Below are positions 1-6,408 of a stretch of DNA of 12,191 bases, piece after piece. The first letter of the stretch is position 1. Every line of letters begins with the position of its first letter. The DNA is from Bacteroidales bacterium (lineage in GTDB: Bacteria; Bacteroidota; Bacteroidia; Bacteroidales; JAOZMU01), in the NCBI GenBank assembly GCA_029934165.1, contig JAOZMU010000047.1, positions 1-12,191 on the forward strand, read 5' to 3'. The notes under the pieces were generated by a model. The model did not search any database, was not told the DNA's origin, and was given only the letters and a program-made list of their open reading frames with translations. Both the position numbers and the translations under genes were made by a program.

Positions 1-70
1 CTGTGAATTAACAACTTAGGTTAATAAAAAGCGTAAGAACTTTTGTAAGAGTACGTAGAACATAACGCAT

Positions 71-102
71 AAAAAAGGCTACTGATAAGGTAGCCTTTTT
101 TT
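71..102 (-). terminator. Intrinsic terminator after phnW
   Basis: A 12-bp perfect stem (AAAAAAGGCTAC paired with GTAGCCTTTTTT) encloses a 7-base loop. It starts five bases past the phnW stop codon. Because A and T tracts flank the stem symmetrically, it could stop transcription from either side. Any gene to the left would therefore also be insulated. Confidence 0.9.
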
Positions 103-106
103 GTGG

Positions 107-1213
107 TTAAAATTTTGTAATGTGGTTCTCTTGCACGTAATTTTTGAGGGCTATTAAAAAGTCTTTCATATCCTGTTTATGCAATTGCCCGATAACCGCC
201 AGTCGGAATGTTGCTTCTTTTGCGCCTTTTCCGGGGTAAATAGTAAATCCACGGTCGTATAAATAATCGTGCATTGTTTGAAAAGAAAAGTTTTCGTCTT
301 TTGGTTCGCGAATTGCCATAAGTATTTTTGACTCGTACTTGTACGGAAGTAAAAACCTGAATCCGATTTCTTTCAATCCATCATAAAGAGTTTGCCAGTT
401 TTCGGTGTATCGTTTGTTTCGATTTTCGATTCCTTCTTCAAAAAACTCATCAAGAGCTTGACGTAGAGCATATATAATCTGTACAGGTGGTGTATATTGC
501 ATTTGCCCGCTACGATTAAACCCCTCGCTTTGTGCGTAAACATCAAAATAGAAAGAGCGAGCATTATCCTTTATTTTTGGCAATAAATCGCGACGCATTA
601 TAACGAAAGTAAGCCCTGCCATTCCTTGGATACACTTGTTAGATGTCGAAACGAGATAATCTATTTCCCACTCGTTGGCATCAATAGGTATAGCTGCGTA
701 TCCACTCATAGAGTCAACGATTACTTCAACTCCGTGTCGATGAGCTACTTCTATCGTTTCACGCACCGGATTTAGCATTCCTGTTGTTGTTTCGTGGTGA
801 ATTATAGCTACGTGGCTAATTTCTGGATTGGCAATAATTCGTCTTTCTATTTCGTCCACATCGGGATAATCGCCATAAGCAAGCGAATAAACATTGGTTT
901 CAATTCCGAATCGGGCTGCCATTTTCATAATTCGTGTTCCATAAGCACCGTTTTCTACAACGAGAAGTTTTTTATCGCGCGGAACTGCCGATGTTATCGC
1001 TGCTTCAACGCCGCCTGTTCCGCTTGCTGCAAACGCCACGGCTACGTATTTTTCGGTATCGGCTTTTACAACACGAACCAAATCGTTGCGAACGCCCGCC
1101 AACAAGTCTGCAAATTCTTTTTCGCGTGGACAAATATCTGGTACAACTTGTGCCATTTTCACTGAGTCTGAGGTTGTCCCTGGACCTGGATTTAAAAGTA
1201 TATTGCGTTTCAT
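107..1213 (-). CDS. phnW: 2-aminoethylphosphonate--pyruvate transaminase
   Basis: A PLP-dependent class-V aminotransferase of 368 residues, the normal length for PhnW/AepZ. The family interconverts 2-aminoethylphosphonate plus pyruvate with phosphonoacetaldehyde plus alanine in the cytosol. Visible family motifs are NPGPGTT near residues 8-14, ENGAYG (87-92), HHETTTGMLNP (139-149), the PLP-ring aspartate in IVDSMS (Asp167), the Schiff-base lysine in SNKCIQG (Lys193), YPGK (326-329) and FRLAVIG (336-342), whose Arg337 matches the substrate-binding arginine region. The start at MKRNILLNPGPG is chosen because family proteins begin there; the frame is open 18 codons further upstream but that part is unlike the family. 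The leader before the ATG is A-rich with no clear Shine-Dalgarno site. The usual partners (phosphonoacetaldehyde hydrolase phnX, or aepX/aepY) are not in the window, so it is unclear whether it degrades AEP or makes it for lipids or glycans. It may be co-transcribed with gcvT by readthrough. Confidence 0.88.
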   Translation of the reverse strand: MKRNILLNPGPGTTSDSVKMAQVVPDICPREKEFADLLAGVRNDLVRVVKADTEKYVAVAFAASGTGGVEAAITSAVPRDKKLLVVENGAYGTRIMKMAARFGIETNVYSLAYGDYPDVDEIERRIIANPEISHVAIIHHETTTGMLNPVRETIEVAHRHGVEVIVDSMSGYAAIPIDANEWEIDYLVSTSNKCIQGMAGLTFVIMRRDLLPKIKDNARSFYFDVYAQSEGFNRSGQMQYTPPVQIIYALRQALDEFFEEGIENRNKRYTENWQTLYDGLKEIGFRFLLPYKYESKILMAIREPKDENFSFQTMHDYLYDRGFTIYPGKGAKEATFRLAVIGQLHKQDMKDFLIALKNYVQENHITKF

Positions 1214-1249
1214 AAGTCGCGTTTTTTGATTTTTTTTGGTGGATAATGA

Positions 1250-1286
1250 AACAACCCTGCAAGCCATTCAGGCAAACAGGGTTGTT
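1250..1286 (-). terminator. Hairpin between gcvT and phnW, possible weak terminator
   Basis: A 10-bp perfect stem (AACAACCCTG with CAGGGTTGTT) has a 17-base loop that holds a further 3-bp GCC/GGC stem. It lies 22 bases past the gcvT stop. On the minus strand only a short interrupted T run follows (TTGTTTC), so termination may be partial. It could also act as a processing or mRNA-stability hairpin between the two genes. No promoter-like match for phnW was seen in the 95-base gap. Confidence 0.5.
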
Positions 1287-1308
1287 GGCTTATTATCAGA
1301 AATTTAGG

Positions 1309-2406
1309 TTAATTGTGTCCTTTGTAAAAAGGTAATTTAATAATCTTTGCTCTGAGTTTTTTGTTGCGTACTTTTATAAAAATTTCAGTCCCTTCTTTTG
1401 TGTTTCCAGCAGCGATATAACCCATACCAATTCCTTTTTTCAACATTGGCGACATTGTACCAGAAGTAACTTTTCCGATTGTATTATCCTCAGCATCAAT
1501 GATTTCATAATCTTTGCGTGGAATTCCACGGTCTATCATTTCAAAACCTTTGAGACGTTTTTTAGGTTTATTTTCTTTTATTGTTTCGTGGTGCTTGCGG
1601 TTGATAAAATCGTTTCCTTCTACAAATTTCGTTATCCAACCCAGCCCAGCTTCGATAGGCGAAGTTTTGTCGTCGATGTCGTTTCCGTATAAACAAAAAC
1701 CCATTTCGAGGCGAAGTGTGTCGCGAGCAGCAAGTCCAATAGCTTTAATATCAAGGGCTTTCCCAACCTCAAAAATTGCTTCCCAAACCTTAGCAGCTTC
1801 ATCGTTATACATGTACAACTCGAAACCACCTGCTCCGGTATATCCTGTTGCTGAGATGATTACGTTGTCGATGCCAGCAAATTTGCCGGTAACAAAAGTA
1901 TAATAAGTAATATCCGAAAGATTTATGTCTGTCAGCGTTTGCAAAGCCTCGATTGCTTTTGGTCCTTGAATTGCAAGTTGGGCAATGTTATCAGAGGCGT
2001 TTTCAATTTCTGCGCCAATCTCTTTGTTTTGCTCAACAAGCCAAGCCCAGTCTTTGTCGATGTTTGCGGCATTTATTACGAGCATATATTTTTCGTCTTC
2101 GTAATAATACACTAGCAAATCGTCCACAATTCCGCCATCGTTGTTTGGAAAACAAGAGTATTGGATTTTTCCGGGGCTAAGTTTTGCTACATCATTTGAT
2201 GTTACGCGCTGCACAAACTCAAAAGCCTTAGGTCCTTTTACCCAAACTTCGCCCATGTGCGATACGTCGAAAACACCTACACCAGTGCGTACTTTGATAT
2301 GCTCTTCGTTAATTCCAGTATATTCTACTGGCATATTATATCCTGCAAACGGAACCATTCTGGCACCCAATTGCTCGTGAAAACGGGTAAAAACTGTCTG
2401 TTTCAT
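1309..2406 (-). CDS. gcvT: Glycine cleavage system T protein (aminomethyltransferase)
   Basis: A 365-residue cytosolic aminomethyltransferase. It releases ammonia from the aminomethyl-lipoyl arm of H protein and passes the one-carbon unit to tetrahydrofolate, giving 5,10-methylene-THF. Family signatures are FAGYNMPVEY (20-29), FDVSHMGEV (46-54), the folate-site aspartate in GGIVDDLLVY (91-100), TGYTGAGGFELY (187-198), GLAARDTLRLEMG (224-236), YGNDID (240-245) and the C-terminal TSGTMSPMLKKGIGMGYI region (314-331). Length is normal and no key motif is missing. The start MKQTVFTRFH matches the family; the frame stays open for 34 more codons upstream, but that stretch is leader sequence containing hairpins and resembles no protein. 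The genes for H and P proteins are not adjacent, which is common in Bacteroidota. A near-consensus promoter lies about 185 bases upstream. Confidence 0.96.
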   Translation of the reverse strand: MKQTVFTRFHEQLGARMVPFAGYNMPVEYTGINEEHIKVRTGVGVFDVSHMGEVWVKGPKAFEFVQRVTSNDVAKLSPGKIQYSCFPNNDGGIVDDLLVYYYEDEKYMLVINAANIDKDWAWLVEQNKEIGAEIENASDNIAQLAIQGPKAIEALQTLTDINLSDITYYTFVTGKFAGIDNVIISATGYTGAGGFELYMYNDEAAKVWEAIFEVGKALDIKAIGLAARDTLRLEMGFCLYGNDIDDKTSPIEAGLGWITKFVEGNDFINRKHHETIKENKPKKRLKGFEMIDRGIPRKDYEIIDAEDNTIGKVTSGTMSPMLKKGIGMGYIAAGNTKEGTEIFIKVRNKKLRAKIIKLPFYKGHN

Positions 2407-2420
2407 GAGTTTAGTTTTGT

Positions 2421-2444
2421 GCAAGACTAAATGGTTTGTCTTGC
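2421..2444 (-). promoter_or_regulatory. Hairpin in the gcvT leader just before the start codon
   Basis: A perfect 7-bp inverted repeat (GCAAGAC/GTCTTGC) with a 10-base loop ends 14 bases before the gcvT ATG on the mRNA strand. A second small hairpin, AGCAC-ATA-GTGCT, lies at 2504-2516 in the same leader. The two could affect translation or mRNA stability. I see none of the conserved cores of a glycine riboswitch, so I do not call one. Confidence 0.4.
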
Positions 2445-2590
2445 GATTTGTAATTGAAAAGGCTCTCATTATGAAAGTCTTAGGCAAATAAAACCTATTG
2501 TTAAGCACATAGTGCTGTTTTTATTAGAAATTGTATGTTGCTTATTTTTAGGCAACTACTTTTTGCACAAAAAATATTGATTGCTTTTCG

Positions 2591-2622
2591 CAAAAATATA
2601 AAATCTTAGAACATAGACCAAA
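2591..2622 (-). promoter_or_regulatory. Bacteroidota-type promoter for gcvT
   Basis: On the minus strand, TTTG (2622-2619) is followed after exactly 20 bases by TATTTTTG (2598-2591). This matches the Bacteroidota sigma pattern TTTG-N19-21-TAnnTTTG. Transcription would begin around 2583-2586, giving a leader of about 180 bases before the gcvT ATG at 2406. Confidence 0.7.
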
Positions 2623-2680
2623 TTTTTCACCACTTCAAGCCACACCGACAGTAATTGTCAAATCGCAATTATTTTGACGT

Positions 2681-2713
2681 AAAAAAGCGACACAAAATAG
2701 TGTCGCTTTTTTT
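2681..2713 (-). terminator. Intrinsic terminator after the propeller-caspase gene
   Basis: A 13-bp perfect stem (AAAAAAGCGACAC with GTGTCGCTTTTTT) with a 6-base loop lies about 120 bases past the stop of the caspase gene. It has A/T tracts on both sides. It separates the caspase transcript from the gcvT promoter downstream. Confidence 0.9.
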
Positions 2714-2727
2714 ATTTTTGGATAGTC

Positions 2728-2750
2728 AATTAAGTAAAATTAAGTAAAAT
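2728..2750. repeat. Short tandem repeat, 10-bp unit
   Basis: Two perfect adjacent copies of TAAGTAAAAT (2731-2740 and 2741-2750), with three bases of a partial copy (AAT) just before them. It lies in the 3' untranslated part of the caspase gene, just before the terminator. It is probably slippage-derived and has no evident function. Confidence 0.6.
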
Positions 2751-2832
2751 GAAAAAATAACATAGTACAATAAATTTTGTAACATAAATATTATCAGGTG
2801 TAAGCCAATTCATAAATTTTAATTCGTAATTA

Positions 2833-4776
2833 TTAATACGTTACGATGATTTTTTCATCGTTAGAAGTAACAGTTGTTGGCATTTGTTGATTATTTGATT
2901 TTTTGGATACTTTCTTTTTTATGTACAGACTTAATTCGCTTACTGTTAGAGTGTTATCGTTTCCTTTAGCATCGCCACCAAGTCCCATAAGTAAATAATA
3001 TGTAAACAGTCCGTGATTTTTTTCGGGGTAAATGCGGCTGTATTGCATTCCTTCCGAAGAAGAGAAAATCGTAATATTTTTATCCTTGATTGGCTCAAAT
3101 GCCGGACTATTTACGATACCTCGCCCAGCCATCAATTGTTCGTTTCCACGGTCTAAACCAGAGAAACAAGCGTCAAGAAAAACTGTGGCAGAACGAATTT
3201 CTAGTGCGCTCAAATCGTCCCTCAAATTCTCGACAGAATAGGTGTTTATAAATCCATTAACACCATCGAAATCGTGGGCTGTAAGGTGATGTGTTTTTGT
3301 GCTTGTTTCGTAAATACCGTGTCCAGAAAAAAATACAATCGCCTCGGTATCATAGCTTTTAGTGTGCTGGTCTAGCCAACCATTTTTTCGTAATGCGTCT
3401 TTGATGTTTTTTGCTGTTGCATCTTGATTTTTCAAGATAAGAATGTTTTCTTTAGGAATTCCTAACGGTCCGTTTGCGTATTTTTCAAAGTATTCTACGT
3501 CTGATGACGCGTATTCGGCATCTGGAATATTTTCATAATCTTCAACACCAATTATGACTGCATAATGGTTTTTATGTATTAATTTTGATTCTGGAATATC
3601 CCTGTTCGCCCATACTCTATCGAAAATACCATTTTCTGGATTCAGTTTCATCAATAAATATTGTTTATCTTGCGAGTTCATGGCACGCTGATAGCCAGCA
3701 ATTATTAGGCTGTTATTCATTGTTTCTATAACGCTGTATGCCGCTTCGCTGCTTGATGAGCCACCGATTACATCGTCCCAAACAAAGTTTCCTGCGGCAT
3801 CAACTTCAAGAACATATATATCATTGTCTGAGTTTATGCTTTCGATGTAGCCAACAACGATAATATTTCCGTTTTGTTTTGTTGTTATATCGCGCGCGTA
3901 ATCTGTGCCAGCACCACCGTAGGTTTTCTCCCAAATTTTATCGCCATAAGAATCTATGCAAAGAAGCCATATCTCTTGATTATCAACACCTTTGGAACGT
4001 GTTGCTCCTGCAATAGTAAATTCGCCGTAAGCAGACTCTGTTATTGCGTATCCTAAATCGTTGTCTCGTCCGCCATAATTTTCTTGCCACAAAACAGTAC
4101 CACGCGCAGAAACTTTGGCTACTAACATATCTACACCGCCATTAGTAATTGATTCTGTGCGCCCAACTAACATTATATCGCCACGCGAGTTTTCGCAAAT
4201 GCCACTGAAATCCTCATGATTTTTACCTCCAATGTTACGCTCCCAAATAATGTCGCCATCTTTTGTTAGTTTAACAACATATCCTTGATAACTATGTTTA
4301 TTTTCAAATTTTTGTCCTGCAATATATAGGCTTCCATCGCTGGCTTCAACGACAGCACGACCAACATCTCTATTATCGGTGCCAAAAGTTTTTTCCCAAA
4401 GCAAATCGCCATTGGCTTCTAATTTCATCAAAAACATGTCGATACCACCGTTTTCGCCTGCTTCAGTTTTCCCAACAACAACCAAACTTCCATCTTGAGT
4501 TTCTGTAATGTCGTTTGCAATTTCGTTGTTTTTGCACTCAAATACATAGTCCCAAGCCAGTTTGCCGTTCAAGAAATATTTGCCAACAATAATATTTGCA
4601 ACAGCGTTGTTGCTGCTAAATTTGCCAGCAAAAGCATATCCACCATCGCGGGTTTCGACTACCGAATAGGCAATGTCATCGCCTTTTTCCCCGTTGTTAA
4701 CAGTCCAATTTGAATCGTATTGAGCAGATACGCTAATTGTAATGAAAAGGCAAACCAAAAATATAAAATATTTCAT
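2833..4776 (-). CDS. Secreted caspase-like peptidase with N-terminal seven-repeat propeller
   Basis: A 647-residue protein in three parts. Residues 1-18 are a typical signal peptide (hydrophobic core FIFLVCLFITISV, likely cleaved after SVSA). Residues about 28-390 hold seven repeats of roughly 50 residues, each running like GG..D.a..ite..dG...vaG...... d....kl...G...W, with YGG/IGG and W-E-K/N landmarks. Seven units fit one closed seven-bladed beta-propeller. Residues about 402-645 are a peptidase C14 (caspase/metacaspase) domain: HYAVIIGVEDY at 404-414, catalytic His486 in FFSGHG and catalytic Cys537 in LDACFSG, the usual dyad in order and spacing. Caspase-like proteases cut after chosen residues and often act in signalling or cell death; the substrate here is unknown. 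Unlike most prokaryotic homologues, this one appears exported. No type IX secretion C-terminal domain is visible: it ends EKIIVTY inside the peptidase fold. It follows a WG-repeat gene on the same strand after 238 bases. Confidence 0.88.
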   Translation of the reverse strand: MKYFIFLVCLFITISVSAQYDSNWTVNNGEKGDDIAYSVVETRDGGYAFAGKFSSNNAVANIIVGKYFLNGKLAWDYVFECKNNEIANDITETQDGSLVVVGKTEAGENGGIDMFLMKLEANGDLLWEKTFGTDNRDVGRAVVEASDGSLYIAGQKFENKHSYQGYVVKLTKDGDIIWERNIGGKNHEDFSGICENSRGDIMLVGRTESITNGGVDMLVAKVSARGTVLWQENYGGRDNDLGYAITESAYGEFTIAGATRSKGVDNQEIWLLCIDSYGDKIWEKTYGGAGTDYARDITTKQNGNIIVVGYIESINSDNDIYVLEVDAAGNFVWDDVIGGSSSSEAAYSVIETMNNSLIIAGYQRAMNSQDKQYLLMKLNPENGIFDRVWANRDIPESKLIHKNHYAVIIGVEDYENIPDAEYASSDVEYFEKYANGPLGIPKENILILKNQDATAKNIKDALRKNGWLDQHTKSYDTEAIVFFSGHGIYETSTKTHHLTAHDFDGVNGFINTYSVENLRDDLSALEIRSATVFLDACFSGLDRGNEQLMAGRGIVNSPAFEPIKDKNITIFSSSEGMQYSRIYPEKNHGLFTYYLLMGLGGDAKGNDNTLTVSELSLYIKKKVSKKSNNQQMPTTVTSNDEKIIVTY

Positions 4777-5014
4777 TGTGAGTGATTTAAAAAGTGCTGC
4801 GTAAAATTGTTATGTTTAAATTTTATGTGAAATTAAGTAATTTTTTTGTGAAAATGAAATATTTTACCAGATAACTTATTATCCATAAGTTTCATTGACA
4901 TTGAAAGTTATAACAATTATAACGACAATAATTATATTATTTTGGTGATTAATTATACCAAATTATTAAACAAAGATTGATTGGTAATTCAATTTCCATA
5001 TATGACATTGATTA
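4777..5014. other. AT-rich intergenic region with clustered inverted repeats
   Basis: This is the gap between the WG-repeat gene and the caspase gene, both on the minus strand. It holds three small perfect inverted repeats in a row: AACTTAT/ATAAGTT (4873-4891, 5-base loop), GTTATAA/TTATAAC (4907-4923, 3-base loop) and TTTGGT/ACCAAA (4941-4962, 10-base loop). Any of them may be a weak terminator for the upstream gene or a protein-binding site. I found no good -33/-7 promoter match, and no coding potential. Confidence 0.5.
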
Positions 5015-5923
5015 TTAATTCCAAATAATTTCCTTTCCGAGTATATAAAAGCCGTGTTTTATGCCGTCTTGCAATAAAAATTTACCTGTGCCATCTTCTG
5101 TAATTTTATCAAAACGAAAATCCAAAATTACTTTTTTTTCAGCGTCAATAAGTCCGACTTTATTATTTTTTTTGGCAATGATATGAAAAGAGTTGTCGCA
5201 AACAATTACAGAGTCATATTCAAACGGAATAATCTCTTGCCCATCGCTACTAATGACACCAAATTTTCCGTCTTTACTAAATGATTTCCAAGTGATTACA
5301 TCGGTATCTATTGTTTTGTTTTCGGTAGCATCGAAACCTACGAAAATCCAACGTGCGTATTTCCAACAAACTACGTAATTATTCCATGCGCCAAGAATTA
5401 AAGGTATATCAAATGTCGAAATTCGTGAAAAGTCGGCTCTTATTATTGCATAATTTCCGTTTTTTTTGGCTGCGTAAAAAGAAGAATCGACTAACGATAA
5501 TTCATCGTGTTCAAAACGGATTTTCACTGCTCCATCAATGCCGATTGCACCCATTTTTTCATTCATTTTTCCAATTATTGCGTAATCTGGATTTATGCAA
5601 ACTTCGCCATTAACTTCGTTAAGATTATCAAAATCAGCTATTTCTATAGTTTGCGATACTGAAACTTTTTTGTCAATATCGAAAATAGTAAAATAACTAT
5701 CCCTGAAGAGCAATGCGTATTTTGTGTGTTTTACACGCAAAATATCTGTGTAGAAAAACGGTGCAATTAGTTCGCCATTTTCGGATTTCAGTGCATATAA
5801 TGAATTTTTCTTTACCTTTGTTATTTTTTTATAAAACTTAAAATCAGGATTTTGACCAATTAAATCCACGATTGAAAAAAGAAAAATAAATAAACCTAAA
5901 ACTATTTTCCAAAACCAACTCAT
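5015..5923 (-). CDS. Exported WG-repeat protein of unknown function
   Basis: A 302-residue protein that starts with a hydrophobic signal sequence (core IVLGLFIFLFSIVDLIG, residues 7-23, likely cleaved near GQ). The rest consists of degenerate WG-type repeats, whose pattern is K.GK.G.i...G...ip..yD.i. The clearest units are NEKMGAIGIDGAVKIRFEHDEL (121-142), KDGKFGVISSDGQEIIPFEYDS (217-238) and KNNKVGLIDAEKKVILDFRFDK (252-273); weaker ones lie at 37-62 and 153-172. WG repeats are thought to form beta-rich folds, perhaps for binding; no enzymatic motif is visible. The start is supported by an unusual, clear Shine-Dalgarno-like AAAGGAAA a few bases before the ATG. It precedes the caspase gene on the same strand with a 238-base gap, so the two may be linked but the spacing does not prove an operon. 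It is divergent from the OmpA-family gene. Confidence 0.72.
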   Translation of the reverse strand: MSWFWKIVLGLFIFLFSIVDLIGQNPDFKFYKKITKVKKNSLYALKSENGELIAPFFYTDILRVKHTKYALLFRDSYFTIFDIDKKVSVSQTIEIADFDNLNEVNGEVCINPDYAIIGKMNEKMGAIGIDGAVKIRFEHDELSLVDSSFYAAKKNGNYAIIRADFSRISTFDIPLILGAWNNYVVCWKYARWIFVGFDATENKTIDTDVITWKSFSKDGKFGVISSDGQEIIPFEYDSVIVCDNSFHIIAKKNNKVGLIDAEKKVILDFRFDKITEDGTGKFLLQDGIKHGFYILGKEIIWN

Positions 5924-6408
5924 AACAATTTCCTTTAATTTAATTTAATTTTATGCCTCAAAGTAAACTTTCCTAAGATACTAAATATTAATAAATTAAA
6001 CAAAACTTTATTGTTTATTCATAAAATTATAACGGATTTTGTTGAAATTTTTCAGCTTGTTGAATTTCAGTTTATTATGTCGCAAATAATTTATTCAAAA
6101 TTAGAAAAATCCGTGTTAATCAGTTAAATCCGTGTTCCTATCGTCGCAAAAATTAGAACACGAATTAGACTGATTTTCACGGATTTACATTTTTCAACAA
6201 AATCCGTTATAATAAGATTTTCTTTAGTACTTTCTGTTTCCGCAATTTTTTCTTATATTTAGTTCGATAAATGTAACCGAAACGAATAAGAACCTAACAA
6301 ATAAGTAGGCGTAAAAAATTGGCGACATTCTTTGGGTTGCTAATAATTTGAAAATAGATAATTTAAGAATATTCAACACTTATATTGACTTAACTAAAAA
6401 CACTAATT
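5924..6408. other. Divergent intergenic region holding a foldback element
   Basis: 485 bases lie between the starts of the WG-repeat gene (minus) and the OmpA-family gene (plus), so promoters for both should be here. No clean TAnnTTTG match was found. A weak plus-strand candidate is TTG at 6337-6339 followed by TAATTTAA at 6359-6366, 19 bases apart but with two mismatches. The left-centre is filled by the 188-base foldback annotated separately. No coding potential is visible. Confidence 0.6.
6026..6213. repeat. Nested foldback element, MITE-like or structural non-coding repeat
   Basis: The ends are a perfect 22-bp inverted repeat (6026-6047 and 6192-6213; left arm begins ATTATAACGGATTTTG, right arm ends AAAATCCGTTATAAT). 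Nested inside is a 31-bp imperfect inverted repeat (6107-6137 and 6156-6186, 26 of 31 positions matching) around an 18-base loop. The inner left arm itself repeats AAATCCGTGTT at 6107 and 6126, and GTCGCAAA occurs at 6079 and 6143. There is no open reading frame of note. Terminal inverted repeats, small size and no coding capacity resemble a MITE or a foldback repeat mobilised by a protein encoded elsewhere. The ends could be duplicated TA dinucleotides, but because the arms are palindromic to the edge a target-site duplication cannot be told apart from the repeat. No transposase is in the window. Confidence 0.7.

Noticed and set aside
794..1215. Plus-strand reading frames inside phnW
   Set aside because: They are antisense shadows of a well-conserved gene, with no domain signal of their own. 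The same holds for plus-strand frames inside gcvT, the caspase, WG and sulfotransferase genes.
1214..1267. Longer phnW start 18 codons upstream
   Set aside because: The added residues resemble no family N-terminus and overlap the intergenic hairpin; MKRNILLNPGPG is the usual family start.
2407..2508. Longer gcvT start or an extra N-terminal region
   Set aside because: The stretch overlaps leader hairpins and lacks similarity to T proteins, which begin at about MKQT.
2407..2590. Glycine riboswitch before gcvT
   Set aside because: I could not find the conserved core motifs; only simple hairpins are visible.
2833..3000. Type IX secretion C-terminal domain on the caspase
   Set aside because: The C-terminus belongs to the peptidase fold and lacks the usual glycine-rich sorting motifs and basic tail.
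4600..4776. Lipoprotein signal for the propeller-caspase
   Set aside because: The cysteine at residue 9 lies inside the hydrophobic core rather than after a lipobox; the SVSA-Q junction fits signal peptidase I.
6107..6186. tRNA or other known RNA gene in the foldback
   Set aside because: The stem is a single long imperfect hairpin, with no cloverleaf or other family signature that I can see.
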